A DNA stretch of 64,000 nucleotides, from assembly GCF_010092445.1 (NCBI RefSeq), contig NZ_CP048031.1:2294001-2358000 (forward strand), read 5' to 3'. The position numbers and the translations under genes are program-made. Every line of letters begins with the position of its first letter. Position 1 is the first letter of the stretch. The notes below the pieces were generated by a model that was given only the letters and a program-made list of their open reading frames with translations, made no database searches and was not told the DNA's origin. Below, piece by piece: positions 1 to 9,615 of the stretch. The stretch is from Shewanella sp. Arc9-LZ (GTDB lineage: Bacteria; Pseudomonadota; Gammaproteobacteria; Enterobacterales; Shewanellaceae).

Positions 1-1355
1 TTGATAAAGAAACCAAGGTAATCGGTGTAGCAAAAGACGCATTCACTCAAGAAGAGTTTATCGCCCTCGTTACTAAAGCACTAAATACATTTGTTAAAGA
101 CGAACTTTGCCCAACAACGTTAGCGCGCTTCCTCAGTCGTTGTCATTATATCGGTACTAATTTTACAGATCCTGAAGGCTACAGTGCCTTCCACGATTTA
201 CTTGAACCAAGTAAACGCGTCATGGTGAACTACTTCGCGACACCTCCTTCGATTTTCGGTGCCATCTGCCGTTGTTTACATGCACAAGACCTTATTCAAT
301 CTGATACCCGTGTTGTGCTGGAAAAGCCAATTGGTACCGATTTAGAATCATCGCATGTGATTAATGACCAAGTTGCCGAGTTCTTTAATGAGAACCAGGT
401 TTACCGCATAGACCATTACTTAGGTAAAGAAACAGTACAAAACTTGATTGCTTTGCGTTTTGCTAACTCATTGTTTGCCTCTAAGTGGGATAATCGCACG
501 ATTGATCATGTCCAGATTACTGTAGCTGAAGAAGTGGGTATTGAAGGGCGCTGGGGCTACTTTGATGGCGCAGGCCAAATGCGTGACATGATCCAAAACC
601 ATTTACTACAAGTGTTAACTTTGGTTGCGATGGATCCTCCAGTCAATTTAGACGCTGACAGTATTCGTGATGAAAAAGTAAAAGTACTCAAGTCACTGCG
701 TCCAATTAACCAAGACAATGTGTATGAAAATACCGTTCGTGGTCAATACAGTGCGGGTTTCTTAAAAGGCTCGCCTGTTCCTGGTTATCTCGAAGAAGAA
801 GATGCCAATACACAATCAAACACCGAAACCTTTGTGGCACTTCGTGTTGATATTGATAATTGGCGTTGGGCTGGTGTGCCATTCTATTTACGTAGTGGCA
901 AGCGTATGCCGTTCAAGAGCAGTGAAATTGTGGTGTATTTTAAAAACCCACCGCATAACTTGTACCGAGCAAGCTTACGTAATCTGCCACCAAACAAATT
1001 GACCATCCGCTTACAACCTCATGAAGGGGTTGAAATTCAGATGATGAACAAAGTTCCTGGTCTTGAGCAAAAGCAACGTCTACAAACGACCAAGCTTGAT
1101 TTAAGTTTCAGTGACACTTTTAAAAACGAACGTATTGCAGATGCATATGAACGTTTGTTATTAGAAGCGATGCTTGGTAATCAAGCGCTGTTTGTGCGTC
1201 GTGATGAAGTTGAGCAAGCGTGGAAATGGGTCGATGGCATCATTCAGTCTTGGGAACAAAGTGGCGAAAGGCCTAAGCCTTATCCTTGTGGAACATGGGG
1301 ACCTGTGGCATCGGTTGCATTGATAACCAAAGATGGTCGTTCTTGGGACGAGTAG
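1..1355 (+). CDS. zwf: Glucose-6-phosphate 1-dehydrogenase, 5' end cut by window
   Basis: This enzyme oxidises glucose-6-phosphate to 6-phosphogluconolactone with NADP+, the entry step to the Entner-Doudoroff and oxidative pentose phosphate routes. The reading frame is open from base 3 without a start codon, so the gene begins before the window; an ATG at 222 is internal. About 450 residues are visible against roughly 490 in the family, so only about 40 N-terminal residues, including the nucleotide-binding GxxGDL region, are missing. The substrate-binding and catalytic motif RIDHYLGKE is encoded near base 406, and the sequence reads as G6PD to the C-terminus. The stop is followed after 9 bases by pgl, whose ribosome site GGAG overlaps the zwf end, so the two are co-transcribed. 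The promoter lies outside the window. Identification is by family recognition and operon context. Confidence 0.97.
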   Translation, partial: DKETKVIGVAKDAFTQEEFIALVTKALNTFVKDELCPTTLARFLSRCHYIGTNFTDPEGYSAFHDLLEPSKRVMVNYFATPPSIFGAICRCLHAQDLIQSDTRVVLEKPIGTDLESSHVINDQVAEFFNENQVYRIDHYLGKETVQNLIALRFANSLFASKWDNRTIDHVQITVAEEVGIEGRWGYFDGAGQMRDMIQNHLLQVLTLVAMDPPVNLDADSIRDEKVKVLKSLRPINQDNVYENTVRGQYSAGFLKGSPVPGYLEEEDANTQSNTETFVALRVDIDNWRWAGVPFYLRSGKRMPFKSSEIVVYFKNPPHNLYRASLRNLPPNKLTIRLQPHEGVEIQMMNKVPGLEQKQRLQTTKLDLSFSDTFKNERIADAYERLLLEAMLGNQALFVRRDEVEQAWKWVDGIIQSWEQSGERPKPYPCGTWGPVASVALITKDGRSWDE

Positions 1356-1364
1356 GGAGCTTAC

Positions 1365-2063
1365 ATGATTAAAGATACTGTATTTAAATCGTTCGACACT
1401 CCAGCTGATTTAGAAGCTAAATTAGCCGACAAAATTGCGAAGCAATTACAAGATGCTGTCGACACTCGTGGCAAAGCCAGCTTAGTGGTATCGGGTGGTT
1501 CAACACCGTTGAAATTATTTGAGCTATTAAGCCATAAACTCGTCGACTGGAGTGATGTTTATATCACTTTGGCTGATGAACGTTGGGTTGGCACTGATGA
1601 AAAAGATTCAAATGAAAGGTTGGTTCGCGAGCATTTATTGCAAAACCGCGCTGCCAGTGGAAAGTTTCGTGGTTTAAAAAATATGTTCGCAACCCCTGAA
1701 GCCGGTTGCGATATGACCAGCGAATCATTGGCTAATTTCCCGCGTCCTTTTGATGTGGTGATATTGGGGATGGGTACTGATGGGCATACTTGTTCGTGGT
1801 TCCCTTGCAGCGCAGAACTTGATAATGCATTAACCACTAAAGCTTTGTGTGTTGCGGTCAATCCGACTACGGCTCCACATGCACGTATCACTTTGTCTAA
1901 AGATGCCATTTTAAATAGTCGTCAGATTTATTTGCATCTTGTCGGAGAACCAAAATTAACTGTTTATCATCAGGCTCTTGAGAATGATGATGTTACCCAA
2001 ATGCCCATTAGAGCCGTATTAGCGCAGCGTAAAACGCCCGTTGATGTGTTCTATAGCGCGTAA
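1365..2063 (+). CDS. pgl: 6-phosphogluconolactonase (DevB type)
   Basis: Cytoplasmic hydrolase of 6-phosphogluconolactone to 6-phosphogluconate. The 232-residue protein has the usual length and shows the family motifs in order: [15 protein letters not shown] near residue 42, ADERWV near residue 69, and [13 protein letters not shown] near residue 139, which holds the catalytic-region DGH. It starts with ATG 9 bases after zwf, with GGAG at its ribosome site, and ends 11 bases before edd. Its place between zwf and edd fits its step in the pathway exactly. The GHTC-SW variant of the usual GHTASLF motif is a mild deviation. There is no sign of disruption. Confidence 0.95.
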   Translation: MIKDTVFKSFDTPADLEAKLADKIAKQLQDAVDTRGKASLVVSGGSTPLKLFELLSHKLVDWSDVYITLADERWVGTDEKDSNERLVREHLLQNRAASGKFRGLKNMFATPEAGCDMTSESLANFPRPFDVVILGMGTDGHTCSWFPCSAELDNALTTKALCVAVNPTTAPHARITLSKDAILNSRQIYLHLVGEPKLTVYHQALENDDVTQMPIRAVLAQRKTPVDVFYSA

Positions 2064-2074
2064 GGAGTTTTACC

Positions 2075-3901
2075 ATGCACTCAGTAGTACAAGCCGTCAC
2101 CGATAGAATTATCGCACGCAGTAAACAGTCTCGTTCAACGTATTTAACGGCCTTAAACGATGCCAAAGCCAAAGGTGTTCATCGTAGCGCCCTAAGTTGT
2201 GGCAATTTGGCTCATGGATTCGCGGCCTGTCAGCCAGCGGACAAAGACTCTTTACGTCAACTGACGAAAGCCAATATTGGTATCGTAACCGCATTTAACG
2301 ACATGTTGTCAGCGCATCAACCCTACGAAACCTATCCAAATATGCTTAAGCAAGCATGTGTGGACGTAGGCAGTGTGGCGCAGGTTGCTGCCGGTGTTCC
2401 TGCTATGTGTGACGGCGTGACCCAAGGTCAGCCGGGCATGGAGTTAAGTCTACTGAGTCGTGAAGTCATTGCGATGTCTACTGCGATAGGTTTATCGCAC
2501 AACATGTTTGATGGCGCGTTACTGCTGGGTATTTGCGACAAAATCGTCCCGGGTTTATTAATTGGCGCGTTAAGTTTTGGTCATTTGCCGATGCTATTTG
2601 TGCCTGCTGGGCCAATGAAGTCGGGTATTCCAAACAAAGAAAAAGCACGTATTCGTCAACAATTTGCTCAAGGGCAAGTTGATCGTGCTGTACTGCTTGA
2701 AGCTGAAGCTAAGTCATATCATAGCGCTGGCACTTGTACTTTCTATGGTACGGCTAACTCTAACCAGTTAATGCTTGAAATTATGGGCTTACAATTACCT
2801 GGTTCATCGTTTGTTAATCCTGACGATCCATTACGTGATGAATTGAGCAAAATGGCTGCTAAACAAGTTTGTCGTTTAACGTCAATGGGCACTCAGTACA
2901 CACCAATTGGTGAAGTGGTATCTGAAAAGTCAGTAGTGAACGGCATTGTGGGTATTCTTGCGACAGGTGGTTCAACTAACTTAACCATGCACATTGTCGC
3001 AGCAGCTCGCGCCGCAGGCATTATCGTTAATTGGGATGATTTTTCTGATTTATCTGATGCAGTACCATTATTAGCCCGCGTATATCCAAATGGTCATGCC
3101 GATATTAATCACTTCCACGCTGCTGGCGGCATGGCATTGTTGATTAAAGAGTTACTTGATGGCGGTTTATTGCATGAAGATGTCAATACCGTTGCTGGTT
3201 ACGGCTTGCGTCGTTATACCCAAGAACCTCGTTTGCTTGATGGCGAACTTAAGTGGGTTGATGGTGTGACAGAAAGCTTAGACAAAGAAGTATTAACCCA
3301 CCTTGCTACACCGTTCCAAAGCAATGGCGGCTTGAAATTATTGAAAGGTAATTTAGGTCGTGCGGTGATTAAAGTGTCTGCAGTACCTGATAATAATCGT
3401 GTGATTGAAGGTCCTGCGATTGTGATTGATGATCAAAACAAACTCGACGCACTATTTCAGGCAGGCGAGCTTGACAGAGATTGTGTTGTGGTTGTTCGAG
3501 GTCAAGGCCCTAAAGCTAATGGTATGCCTGAGCTTCACAAGCTCACACCTTATTTAGGCACCTTACAAGACAAAGGTTTCAAAGTGGCGTTGGTCACCGA
3601 TGGCCGTATGTCTGGAGCCTCTGGTAAGGTTCCTGCTGCAATTCATTTAACCCCAGAAGCACTTGATGGTGGTCTGATTGCCAAAGTTGAAAACGGCGAT
3701 GTGATTCGTGTTGATGCGACAACGGGTGAATTAACCCTGTTTGTAGACGAGAAAACACTTGCAAGTCGAACTGCAGGTAAAGTGGATTTGCATCATTCAA
3801 GTTATGGCATGGGCCGTGAATTGTTTGGCGCGCTTCGACGTAGTTTAAGCAGCCCTGAAACAGGTGCTCGCAGTACTAACGCTATTGATGAATTATATTA
3901 A
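2075..3901 (+). CDS. edd: Phosphogluconate dehydratase
   Basis: Dehydrates 6-phosphogluconate to 2-keto-3-deoxy-6-phosphogluconate (KDPG), the committed step of the Entner-Doudoroff pathway. The 608 residues match the family length for an IlvD/Edd iron-sulfur dehydratase. Visible family features are the [18 protein letters not shown] segment near residue 110, the [13 protein letters not shown] segment near residue 220 with a cluster-ligand cysteine, and [17 protein letters not shown] near residue 507. The start ATG follows AAGGAG with good spacing, and the gene is the third in the zwf-pgl-edd-eda operon. Its product KDPG is the known effector that releases the regulator HexR, which links this operon to the HexR-like sites elsewhere in the window. 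Edd is preferred over IlvD because of the operon and of overall resemblance. Confidence 0.97.
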   Translation: MHSVVQAVTDRIIARSKQSRSTYLTALNDAKAKGVHRSALSCGNLAHGFAACQPADKDSLRQLTKANIGIVTAFNDMLSAHQPYETYPNMLKQACVDVGSVAQVAAGVPAMCDGVTQGQPGMELSLLSREVIAMSTAIGLSHNMFDGALLLGICDKIVPGLLIGALSFGHLPMLFVPAGPMKSGIPNKEKARIRQQFAQGQVDRAVLLEAEAKSYHSAGTCTFYGTANSNQLMLEIMGLQLPGSSFVNPDDPLRDELSKMAAKQVCRLTSMGTQYTPIGEVVSEKSVVNGIVGILATGGSTNLTMHIVAAARAAGIIVNWDDFSDLSDAVPLLARVYPNGHADINHFHAAGGMALLIKELLDGGLLHEDVNTVAGYGLRRYTQEPRLLDGELKWVDGVTESLDKEVLTHLATPFQSNGGLKLLKGNLGRAVIKVSAVPDNNRVIEGPAIVIDDQNKLDALFQAGELDRDCVVVVRGQGPKANGMPELHKLTPYLGTLQDKGFKVALVTDGRMSGASGKVPAAIHLTPEALDGGLIAKVENGDVIRVDATTGELTLFVDEKTLASRTAGKVDLHHSSYGMGRELFGALRRSLSSPETGARSTNAIDELY

Positions 3902-3922
3902 AAATAAAAGGAAGTCGGTAAT

Positions 3923-4567
3923 ATGATTGAGCCTAATAACTGGTTGTTTCAACCACATGACGTGTTTAAACGCAGCCCGGTAGTTCCGGTCATGGTCATT
4001 AATAAAATTGAACATGCTGTGCCTTTAGCAAAAGCCTTAGTGGCTGGCGGTATTAGTGTACTTGAAGTTACGCTTCGTACACCTTGCGCCCTTGAAGCGA
4101 TTGCAAAGATTGCTAAAGAAGTACCTGAAGCACTTGTTGGTGCAGGGACTATTTTAAATGAAGCTCAGCTAAACCAAGCGGTTGCTGCTGGTTCACAGTT
4201 TATTATCACTCCTGGTGCAACGATTGATTTACTAAAAGCAGCCAAGAAAGGTACTGTGCCATTGATTCCTGGTGTGGCTAGTATTTCTGAGATCATGGTG
4301 GGTATGGAGTTGGGTTACACTCACTTCAAGTTTTTCCCAGCAGAAGCTTCTGGTGGCGTCAATGCACTGAAATCATTCTCTGGCCCATTGTCTGATATTC
4401 GTTTCTGTCCAACAGGCGGTATTAGCCCTGCGACTTATAAAGATTACTTAGCACTATCAAATGTTGATTGTATTGGCGGTAGCTGGATAGCACCGACTGA
4501 TGCAGTAGACAACGAAGAGTGGGATCGCATTACCCAACTGTGTAAAGAAGCGCTTGCTGCACTGTAA
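3923..4567 (+). CDS. eda: KDPG aldolase (2-dehydro-3-deoxy-phosphogluconate aldolase)
   Basis: Class I aldolase that splits KDPG to pyruvate and glyceraldehyde-3-phosphate. It has 214 residues, the usual length. The active-site glutamate lies in EVTLRT near residue 47, the GAGTIL loop near residue 73, and the Schiff-base lysine in the HFKFFPAE motif near residue 137, followed by the phosphate-binding PTGGIS segment near residue 167. The start ATG follows AAAGGAAG. It is the last gene of the operon and is followed after 23 bases by a strong hairpin with a T tract. The E. coli enzyme also has 4-hydroxy-2-oxoglutarate aldolase activity; that may apply here but cannot be told from sequence. Confidence 0.97.
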   Translation: MIEPNNWLFQPHDVFKRSPVVPVMVINKIEHAVPLAKALVAGGISVLEVTLRTPCALEAIAKIAKEVPEALVGAGTILNEAQLNQAVAAGSQFIITPGATIDLLKAAKKGTVPLIPGVASISEIMVGMELGYTHFKFFPAEASGGVNALKSFSGPLSDIRFCPTGGISPATYKDYLALSNVDCIGGSWIAPTDAVDNEEWDRITQLCKEALAAL

Positions 4568-4590
4568 TCTCTTTATTGTGTGATGATTCA

Positions 4591-4616
4591 AAAACCAGCA
4601 TCTGCTGGTTTTTTTA
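4591..4616 (+). terminator. Rho-independent terminator of zwf-pgl-edd-eda
   Basis: An 8-bp stem AAACCAGC / GCTGGTTT with loop ATCT is followed by a run of T. It sits 23 bases after the eda stop on the same strand. Confidence 0.9.
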
Positions 4617-4686
4617 TATGCATTTACTGGTGTTTTATTAGAAACCGTATAATGTTTAGCACATTGATGAAGCTTACTAAAATACT

Positions 4687-4735
4687 CATTAATCACTAAT
4701 CATTTATCATTAATCATTAATCATTAATCATTAAT
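4687..4735. repeat. Heptanucleotide tandem repeat (CATTAAT)x7
   Basis: Seven back-to-back copies of CATTAAT, of which copies 2 and 3 are imperfect, lie in the roughly 310-base gap between eda and the DUF1993 gene. Apart from this repeat and the eda terminator I see no gene or recognised RNA in 4568-4877. The repeat is not in a coding frame and could vary in copy number between strains. Confidence 0.85.
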
Positions 4736-4877
4736 CACTATGATATGTGAGATAAACTTTTCATAGCAGCACCATTCATCGCGATTCCATAAAATGATGA
4801 TGAATGATTTAACACAAATTTATTGATGGTTTAAGTCGATAACAAAGCAAGTTCATTCATATTAAGAGGTATTCTCC

Positions 4878-5390
4878 ATGCTTTATGATTTAACGGTTGT
4901 ACAATTTAGTAAAATGCTTAATAACCTAAGTGCAATCCTTGTCAAAGGTGAAGGCTTTGCAGAAGCTAAAAAAATTGAAATGTCGGTGTTACTTAATTCA
5001 CGTTTAGCGCCTGATCAATTTAACTTAACTCGCCAAGTGCAAATTGCGTGCGATACAGCCAAATTAGCCGTCGCGCGTTTAACTGGCCAAGAAGATAGTG
5101 CGCCAAAACATGAAGATAATGAGACGACATTAGCGGAGTTACAAACTCGTATCGCTTCTGTTGTCGATTATTTAGCCACGTTTACAGCCGAAGACTTTGC
5201 TGGTGCAGAAACGCGTAAAATTACTCATCGTCGTTGGGAAGATAAATATCTTACTGGGCGTGATTTCGCTTTTGAACATGCCATTCCTAATATTTATTTC
5301 CATGTGACCACTACCTATGCAATTTTGCGTCATAATGGTGTTGAAGTGGGCAAAAAAGACTACTTAGGTGCAATGCCATTTAAGTCGTAA
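4878..5390 (+). CDS. DUF1993 family protein
   Basis: A 170-residue soluble protein that I place in the DUF1993 family, a DinB/YfiT-like helical bundle group with no firmly established function. The N-terminus (LTVVQFSKMLNNLSAIL) and the C-terminal HAIPNIYFHVTTTYAILRHNGVEVGKKDYLG segment are typical; the latter carries two of the histidines that would bind metal in related proteins. There is no signal peptide or membrane segment. It starts with ATG after AGAGGT at good spacing and is followed 48 bases later by a terminator hairpin, so it appears to be monocistronic. No partner gene points to a function. Confidence 0.85.
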   Translation: MLYDLTVVQFSKMLNNLSAILVKGEGFAEAKKIEMSVLLNSRLAPDQFNLTRQVQIACDTAKLAVARLTGQEDSAPKHEDNETTLAELQTRIASVVDYLATFTAEDFAGAETRKITHRRWEDKYLTGRDFAFEHAIPNIYFHVTTTYAILRHNGVEVGKKDYLGAMPFKS

Positions 5391-5438
5391 CCAACAAAAC
5401 ACTTATCCATTGATAGCACCATTTTATATGGCTAGAAT

Positions 5439-5462
5439 AAAACCAGCATTAGCTGGTTTTTT
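5439..5462. terminator. Bidirectional Rho-independent terminator
   Basis: A 9-bp stem AAAACCAGC / GCTGGTTTT with loop ATTA is followed on the plus strand by T residues and preceded by an A-rich run. It ends the DUF1993 transcript and could equally end the possible small minus-strand gene whose stop codon is at 5464. Confidence 0.85.
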
Positions 5463-5463
5463 G

Positions 5464-5598
5464 TTATCTACCTAAAAATGAATCTACCACAGTCAGGTAT
5501 TTATCTTCAGTCATGACACCTTGGAGCCACAAAGCGGTTAATCGACCTAAGCCTGAAATAGACAATATCGATCCGCCATTAAGCTTGTTATCCCACAT
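5464..5598 (-). CDS. Possible 44-residue small protein, unknown
   Basis: A short open frame starts with ATG and encodes 44 residues of balanced composition, beginning MWDNKLNGGSILSISGLGR and ending in SFLGR. It contains an amphipathic or weakly hydrophobic middle and no low-complexity stretch. The stop codon abuts a bidirectional terminator hairpin, as expected for a real gene. The ribosome site is weak (GAAAC-like), and a stop codon about 11 codons upstream rules out a much longer frame. I do not recognise the family. It could instead be the remnant of a longer gene or a chance frame. Confidence 0.4.
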   Translation of the reverse strand: MWDNKLNGGSILSISGLGRLTALWLQGVMTEDKYLTVVDSFLGR

Positions 5599-5660
5599 TA
5601 TGTTTCTATCATGATAATAATGTCTTTATAGACCTACAGCATTCAGTGACCGGAGTGAGT

Positions 5661-6356
5661 ATGAAAACAATCGGTATGATAGGTGGTATGAGTTGGGAGT
5701 CGACACTCAATTACTACAAAGCCATTAATCAAGGCGTGAAGTCTGCCCTAGGCGGACTGCATTCAGCCAAGATTTGTTTATACAGTGTTGATTTTGCTGA
5801 AATAGAAACCCTACAACATAAGGGGTTGTGGAATGACACTGCTATTCACTTATCGACTGCAGCGAAAGCGGTTGAAGCTGGCGGGGCAGATTTTTTGTTG
5901 ATTTGTACCAATACCATGCACAAAGTGGCTGATGAGATCCAAGCACAAATCTCTATACCCATTTTGCATATTGCTGATGCCACTGCTGAGGTGTTGTTAG
6001 CCGATGGGATCAGTAAAGTCGGCCTACTCGGCACGCGCTTTACCATGGAACAGGACTTTTATAAGCAGCGGATAAGCGATAACTATCCCATTGAAGTACT
6101 AGTACCTTCATCAGACGAGCAAACATTAATCCATGACGTGATATATCAAGAGTTATGTCTGGGCACGATTAATCCGCAATCACGGCAATGCTATCTTGGT
6201 ATTATTGATAAATTATATGCACAAGGAGCTGAGGCGGTAATTTTAGGTTGTACTGAAATAGCCTTGCTAGTGCAGCAGCAACATACCCATGTTCCTTTGT
6301 ATGATACGACTCAAATACATGCCAATAAGGCCGTTATGCTGGCATTATCTCAGTAG
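5661..6356 (+). CDS. Aspartate/glutamate racemase family protein
   Basis: A PLP-independent two-cysteine racemase fold that interconverts D- and L-amino acids, probably aspartate. The protein has 231 residues from the ATG at 5661, which follows GGAG with good spacing; an in-frame GTG at 5646 is less likely. The N-terminus MKTIGMIGGMSWESTLNYY is typical of the family. The two catalytic cysteines are visible in LLICTNTMHK near residue 80 and in VILGCTEIALL near residue 194. It is soluble and stands alone, preceded by a short intergenic region. Substrate preference (Asp, Glu or another amino acid) cannot be fixed from sequence. Confidence 0.88.
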   Translation: MKTIGMIGGMSWESTLNYYKAINQGVKSALGGLHSAKICLYSVDFAEIETLQHKGLWNDTAIHLSTAAKAVEAGGADFLLICTNTMHKVADEIQAQISIPILHIADATAEVLLADGISKVGLLGTRFTMEQDFYKQRISDNYPIEVLVPSSDEQTLIHDVIYQELCLGTINPQSRQCYLGIIDKLYAQGAEAVILGCTEIALLVQQQHTHVPLYDTTQIHANKAVMLALSQ

Positions 6357-6454
6357 ACAGTTTTCGAGATAATCAACAGATTGTAAACGACACTTTGCTC
6401 CGCTAGCCGTGTTGATTTGAAACAGACTCGTTTTCGGATGCATGTTTAAGACAT

Positions 6455-6484
6455 AAAAAACGCCTTACAATATGGTAAGGCGTA
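6455..6484 (-). terminator. Terminator of adhE
   Basis: The stem ACGCCTTAC / GTAAGGCGT has an A run on its left side, which is a U tract for minus-strand transcription. It lies 34 bases after the adhE stop. Confidence 0.85.
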
Positions 6485-6517
6485 ATGTTAAAAGCTTACT
6501 GCTTATTATCGAATCGA

Positions 6518-9115
6518 CTAGTCTTTATAAGCTCGGCCATAGAAGCTGTCTAATAACACTTGTTTTAGCTCTTTAATCAACGGGTAACGTGGATTGGCGC
6601 CAGTACACTGATCATCAAATGCATCTTCAGCCAGTTCATCCAGTTTGGCGATAAAATCTGCTTCATTAACGCCAGCATCTTGAATTGATGCAGGAATACC
6701 AATCGTTGTTTTTAGCTGTTCGATTTTCTCAATCAGTTTTTCAACTTTTTGAGCATCCGTTTTACCGCCTAGCTTTAAATAATCTGCAATGGCCGCATAA
6801 CGACATAAGGCTTTAGGGCGGTCGTATTGACTAAATGCTGCTTGCTTGGTTGGCATATCTGTCGCGTTAAAGCGGATCACGTTAGAGATTAATAATGCAT
6901 TAGCCAAACCATGAGCTAAGTGAAACTCAGCACCTAATTTGTGCGCCATTGAGTGACAAACGCCTAAGAATGCATTGGCAAAAGCAATACCGGCTATGGT
7001 GGCACCATTATGGACTTTTTCACGAGCAACGGGTGCTTTAGCACCAAATTCATAAGAGTCCGGAAGGTACTTAAATAATAGGTCTAATGCCTGCAGTGCT
7101 TGGCCATCACTGTATTCGTTTGCCATCACGCTCACATAAGCTTCTAACGCATGTGTGACAGCATCAATACCACCAAAAGCGGTCAGTGATTTTGGCATGT
7201 CCATGACTAAGTTAGGATCGACAATCGCCATGTTCGGCGTTAATTGATAGTCAGCAATAGGGTATTTCTTTCCGGTTACTTCATCGGTTACCACGGCAAA
7301 AGGAGTCACTTCTGATCCAGTACCTGAGGTTGTCGGAATGGCAACCATTTGAGCTTTAACGCCCATCTTAGGAAATTTATAAATACGTTTACGAATGTCC
7401 ATGAAACGCAGCGCTAGATCGGCAAAATCAACTTCAGGATGTTCGTACATAACCCAAATGATTTTAGCAGCATCCATTGGCGAACCACCGCCTAATGCAA
7501 TAATCACATCAGGTTGGAAGCTTTGCGCAACTTTAGCGCCTTGGCGCACAATGGCTAAGGTTGGGTCAGCTTCTACTTCATAAAAAATTTCGGTTTCAAG
7601 CCCCTGTGCTTTCAGAATTTTTAAGGTTTCATTACAGTAACCGTTATTAAATAAAAACTTGTCAGTGATGATCAGCGCGCGTTTTTTATCACTTAACTCT
7701 TCAAGTGCTATTGGTAAGCTACCGCGACGGAAATAAATAGATGATGGAAGCTTATGCCACAACATGTTTTCAGCCCTCTTAGCGACCATTTTTTTATTGA
7801 TTAAGTGACTTGGTCCGACGTTCTCAGAAATTGAATTACCGCCCCATGAACCACAACCTAGTGTTAACGATGGTGCTAGCTTGAAGTTATATAAGTCACC
7901 GATACCACCTTGTGAAGCAGGTGTGTTAATCAAAATACGGGCTGTTTTCATTCTAAAACCAAAGGCTTTAACACGCTCATCCTGGGTGTCTTGATTGGTA
8001 TATAAACCAGATGTATGACCAATACCGCCCAAGGTAACTAAGGCTTCCGCTTTGTCCATTGCCTCATTAAAGTCTTTTGCTTTATACATCCCTAATAACG
8101 GAGATAATTTCTCGTGAGCAAAGGCTTCAGCATCATCAATATCAGTCACTTCACCAATAAGCACTTTGGTGGTACTAGGCACTTCAAAACCTGCCATTGC
8201 GGCTATCGCAACAGCACTCTGGCCAACGATATCGGCATTAAGGCCACCGTTTTTAAGGATGACACTTTGCATTGCCGCAGTTTCTGCTTTAGACAGAATA
8301 TGACCACCGTGACTGATAAAACGCTCTTTAACTTGCTTATAAATGCTGTCGACTACAATCACCGCTTGTTCAGAAGCACATACCACACCATTGTCAAAGG
8401 TCTTTGACATTAATATAGAGCTTACCGCGCGTTTGATGTCTGCTGTTTCATCGATAACAATGGGTGTATTACCTGCGCCAACACCAATGGCTGGTTTACC
8501 TGATGAATACGCTGCTTTAACCATGCCTGGTCCACCGGTGGCTAAAATGAGGTTAACTTTTGCATGAGTCATTAACTGATTAGACAATGCCACGCTTGGT
8601 TGGTCAATCCAGCCAATAATATCTTTAGGTGCACCTGCTGCAACTGCGGCATCTAATACAATTTTAGCCGCTGTAGTCGTTGAGTTTTTAGCTCTTGGGT
8701 GTGGTGAGAAAATAATGCCATTACGGGTTTTTAAGCTAATAAGCGCTTTAAAAATAGCAGTAGAAGTAGGGTTAGTTGTGGGGACAATACCGCAAATAAT
8801 TCCGACCGGCTCTGCAATAGTAATGGTACCGAAGGTTAAGTCCTCAGATAAAATACCGCAGGTTTTTTCATCTTTGTATTTGTTATAAATGTATTCAGAT
8901 GCGAAGTGGTTTTTAATCACTTTATCTTCTAATACACCCATGCCGGTTTCGGTTACGGCCATTTTTGCCAGAGATATGCGTGCATCTGCTGCAGCTAAAG
9001 CAGCCGCTCTAAAGATAGTATCGACTTTTTCTTGGCTAAAGTTTGCAAACTCGGCTTGAGCTTTGGCAACGCGCTCAACTAATAAATCAAGCTCTTGTGT
9101 ATTGGTAACTGTCAT
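6518..9115 (-). CDS. adhE: Bifunctional acetaldehyde-CoA/alcohol dehydrogenase
   Basis: Fermentative enzyme that reduces acetyl-CoA to acetaldehyde and then ethanol, re-oxidising two NADH. The 865 residues comprise an N-terminal CoA-acylating aldehyde dehydrogenase domain (about 1-440), with the catalytic cysteine in NGVVCASEQAVIV near residue 245, and a C-terminal iron-dependent alcohol dehydrogenase domain. The latter shows GGGSPMDAAK and the metal-ligand histidines in LGVCHSMAHKLGAEFHLAHG. Both active sites look intact. The start ATG follows AAGGA. The gene is transcribed alone with its own terminator. Its 700-base upstream region contains a perfect HexR-type operator, a CRP-like site and, further away, an FNR-like site, suggesting control by carbon source and oxygen. 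In related enteric bacteria the protein forms long spirosome filaments. Confidence 0.97.
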   Translation of the reverse strand: MTVTNTQELDLLVERVAKAQAEFANFSQEKVDTIFRAAALAAADARISLAKMAVTETGMGVLEDKVIKNHFASEYIYNKYKDEKTCGILSEDLTFGTITIAEPVGIICGIVPTTNPTSTAIFKALISLKTRNGIIFSPHPRAKNSTTTAAKIVLDAAVAAGAPKDIIGWIDQPSVALSNQLMTHAKVNLILATGGPGMVKAAYSSGKPAIGVGAGNTPIVIDETADIKRAVSSILMSKTFDNGVVCASEQAVIVVDSIYKQVKERFISHGGHILSKAETAAMQSVILKNGGLNADIVGQSAVAIAAMAGFEVPSTTKVLIGEVTDIDDAEAFAHEKLSPLLGMYKAKDFNEAMDKAEALVTLGGIGHTSGLYTNQDTQDERVKAFGFRMKTARILINTPASQGGIGDLYNFKLAPSLTLGCGSWGGNSISENVGPSHLINKKMVAKRAENMLWHKLPSSIYFRRGSLPIALEELSDKKRALIITDKFLFNNGYCNETLKILKAQGLETEIFYEVEADPTLAIVRQGAKVAQSFQPDVIIALGGGSPMDAAKIIWVMYEHPEVDFADLALRFMDIRKRIYKFPKMGVKAQMVAIPTTSGTGSEVTPFAVVTDEVTGKKYPIADYQLTPNMAIVDPNLVMDMPKSLTAFGGIDAVTHALEAYVSVMANEYSDGQALQALDLLFKYLPDSYEFGAKAPVAREKVHNGATIAGIAFANAFLGVCHSMAHKLGAEFHLAHGLANALLISNVIRFNATDMPTKQAAFSQYDRPKALCRYAAIADYLKLGGKTDAQKVEKLIEKIEQLKTTIGIPASIQDAGVNEADFIAKLDELAEDAFDDQCTGANPRYPLIKELKQVLLDSFYGRAYKD

Positions 9116-9200
9116 AGTGGTTTCCTTTAAAAATATTCAACAAATCAGTTTTGCAAAATATTCTTTGTAAATAAAATTACAACTTTAATGCGCTATTTGC

Positions 9201-9216
9201 TGTGATGATGACCACA
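9201..9216. promoter_or_regulatory. CRP-like site upstream of adhE
   Basis: TGTGA-N6-CCACA matches the TGTGA-N6-TCACA consensus at 9 of 10 positions. It lies 86 bases upstream of the adhE start and 14 bases from the HexR-like site. This is a motif match only. Confidence 0.55.
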
Positions 9217-9230
9217 AATGCATAACGGAA

Positions 9231-9245
9231 TGTAATTTTATTACA
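9231..9245. promoter_or_regulatory. HexR operator upstream of adhE
   Basis: TGTAAT-TTT-ATTACA is a perfect match to the known HexR consensus TGTAAT-N3-ATTACA. It lies 116 bases upstream of the adhE start codon. HexR is the RpiR-family regulator of central carbon metabolism in Shewanella and related genera, and adhE is an expected target. A second, off-spaced pair TGTAA-N6-TTACA lies at 9166-9181. Confidence 0.8.
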
Positions 9246-9615
9246 GTAATAGCTTGTTTTATGAACGCTATATTTTGTTGAATATTTAACTTACGTTTGT
9301 CTAGGCATGTAAACATCACCCAAATTGGCATTAATTCATAACTAAGACCTGTTTTTAGCACCAAAGTAATGCATATATTGCGTGTTCATTCTTTATCTTG
9401 TCGCTTACCTTTAGTACGATTTTCAACTAAAAAAGCGATAATTTACAATTGTTTTACAATAGAAATAGTCTGTTTTTTGAACTTTTACATTGATGAAATA
9501 ACAAATTGAATCAACTATGTTGAAAATATTCTATTGAATTTAAATAATATTTTATAATTGGGTTGCGTGTATAAGCAATCGCTAAAGCTTGTTTTGCTTA
9601 TTTAATTAGAGAATT

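Noticed and set aside
802..1002. Alternative-frame ORF inside zwf
   Set aside because: It lies wholly within the well-supported zwf frame and has no features of its own.
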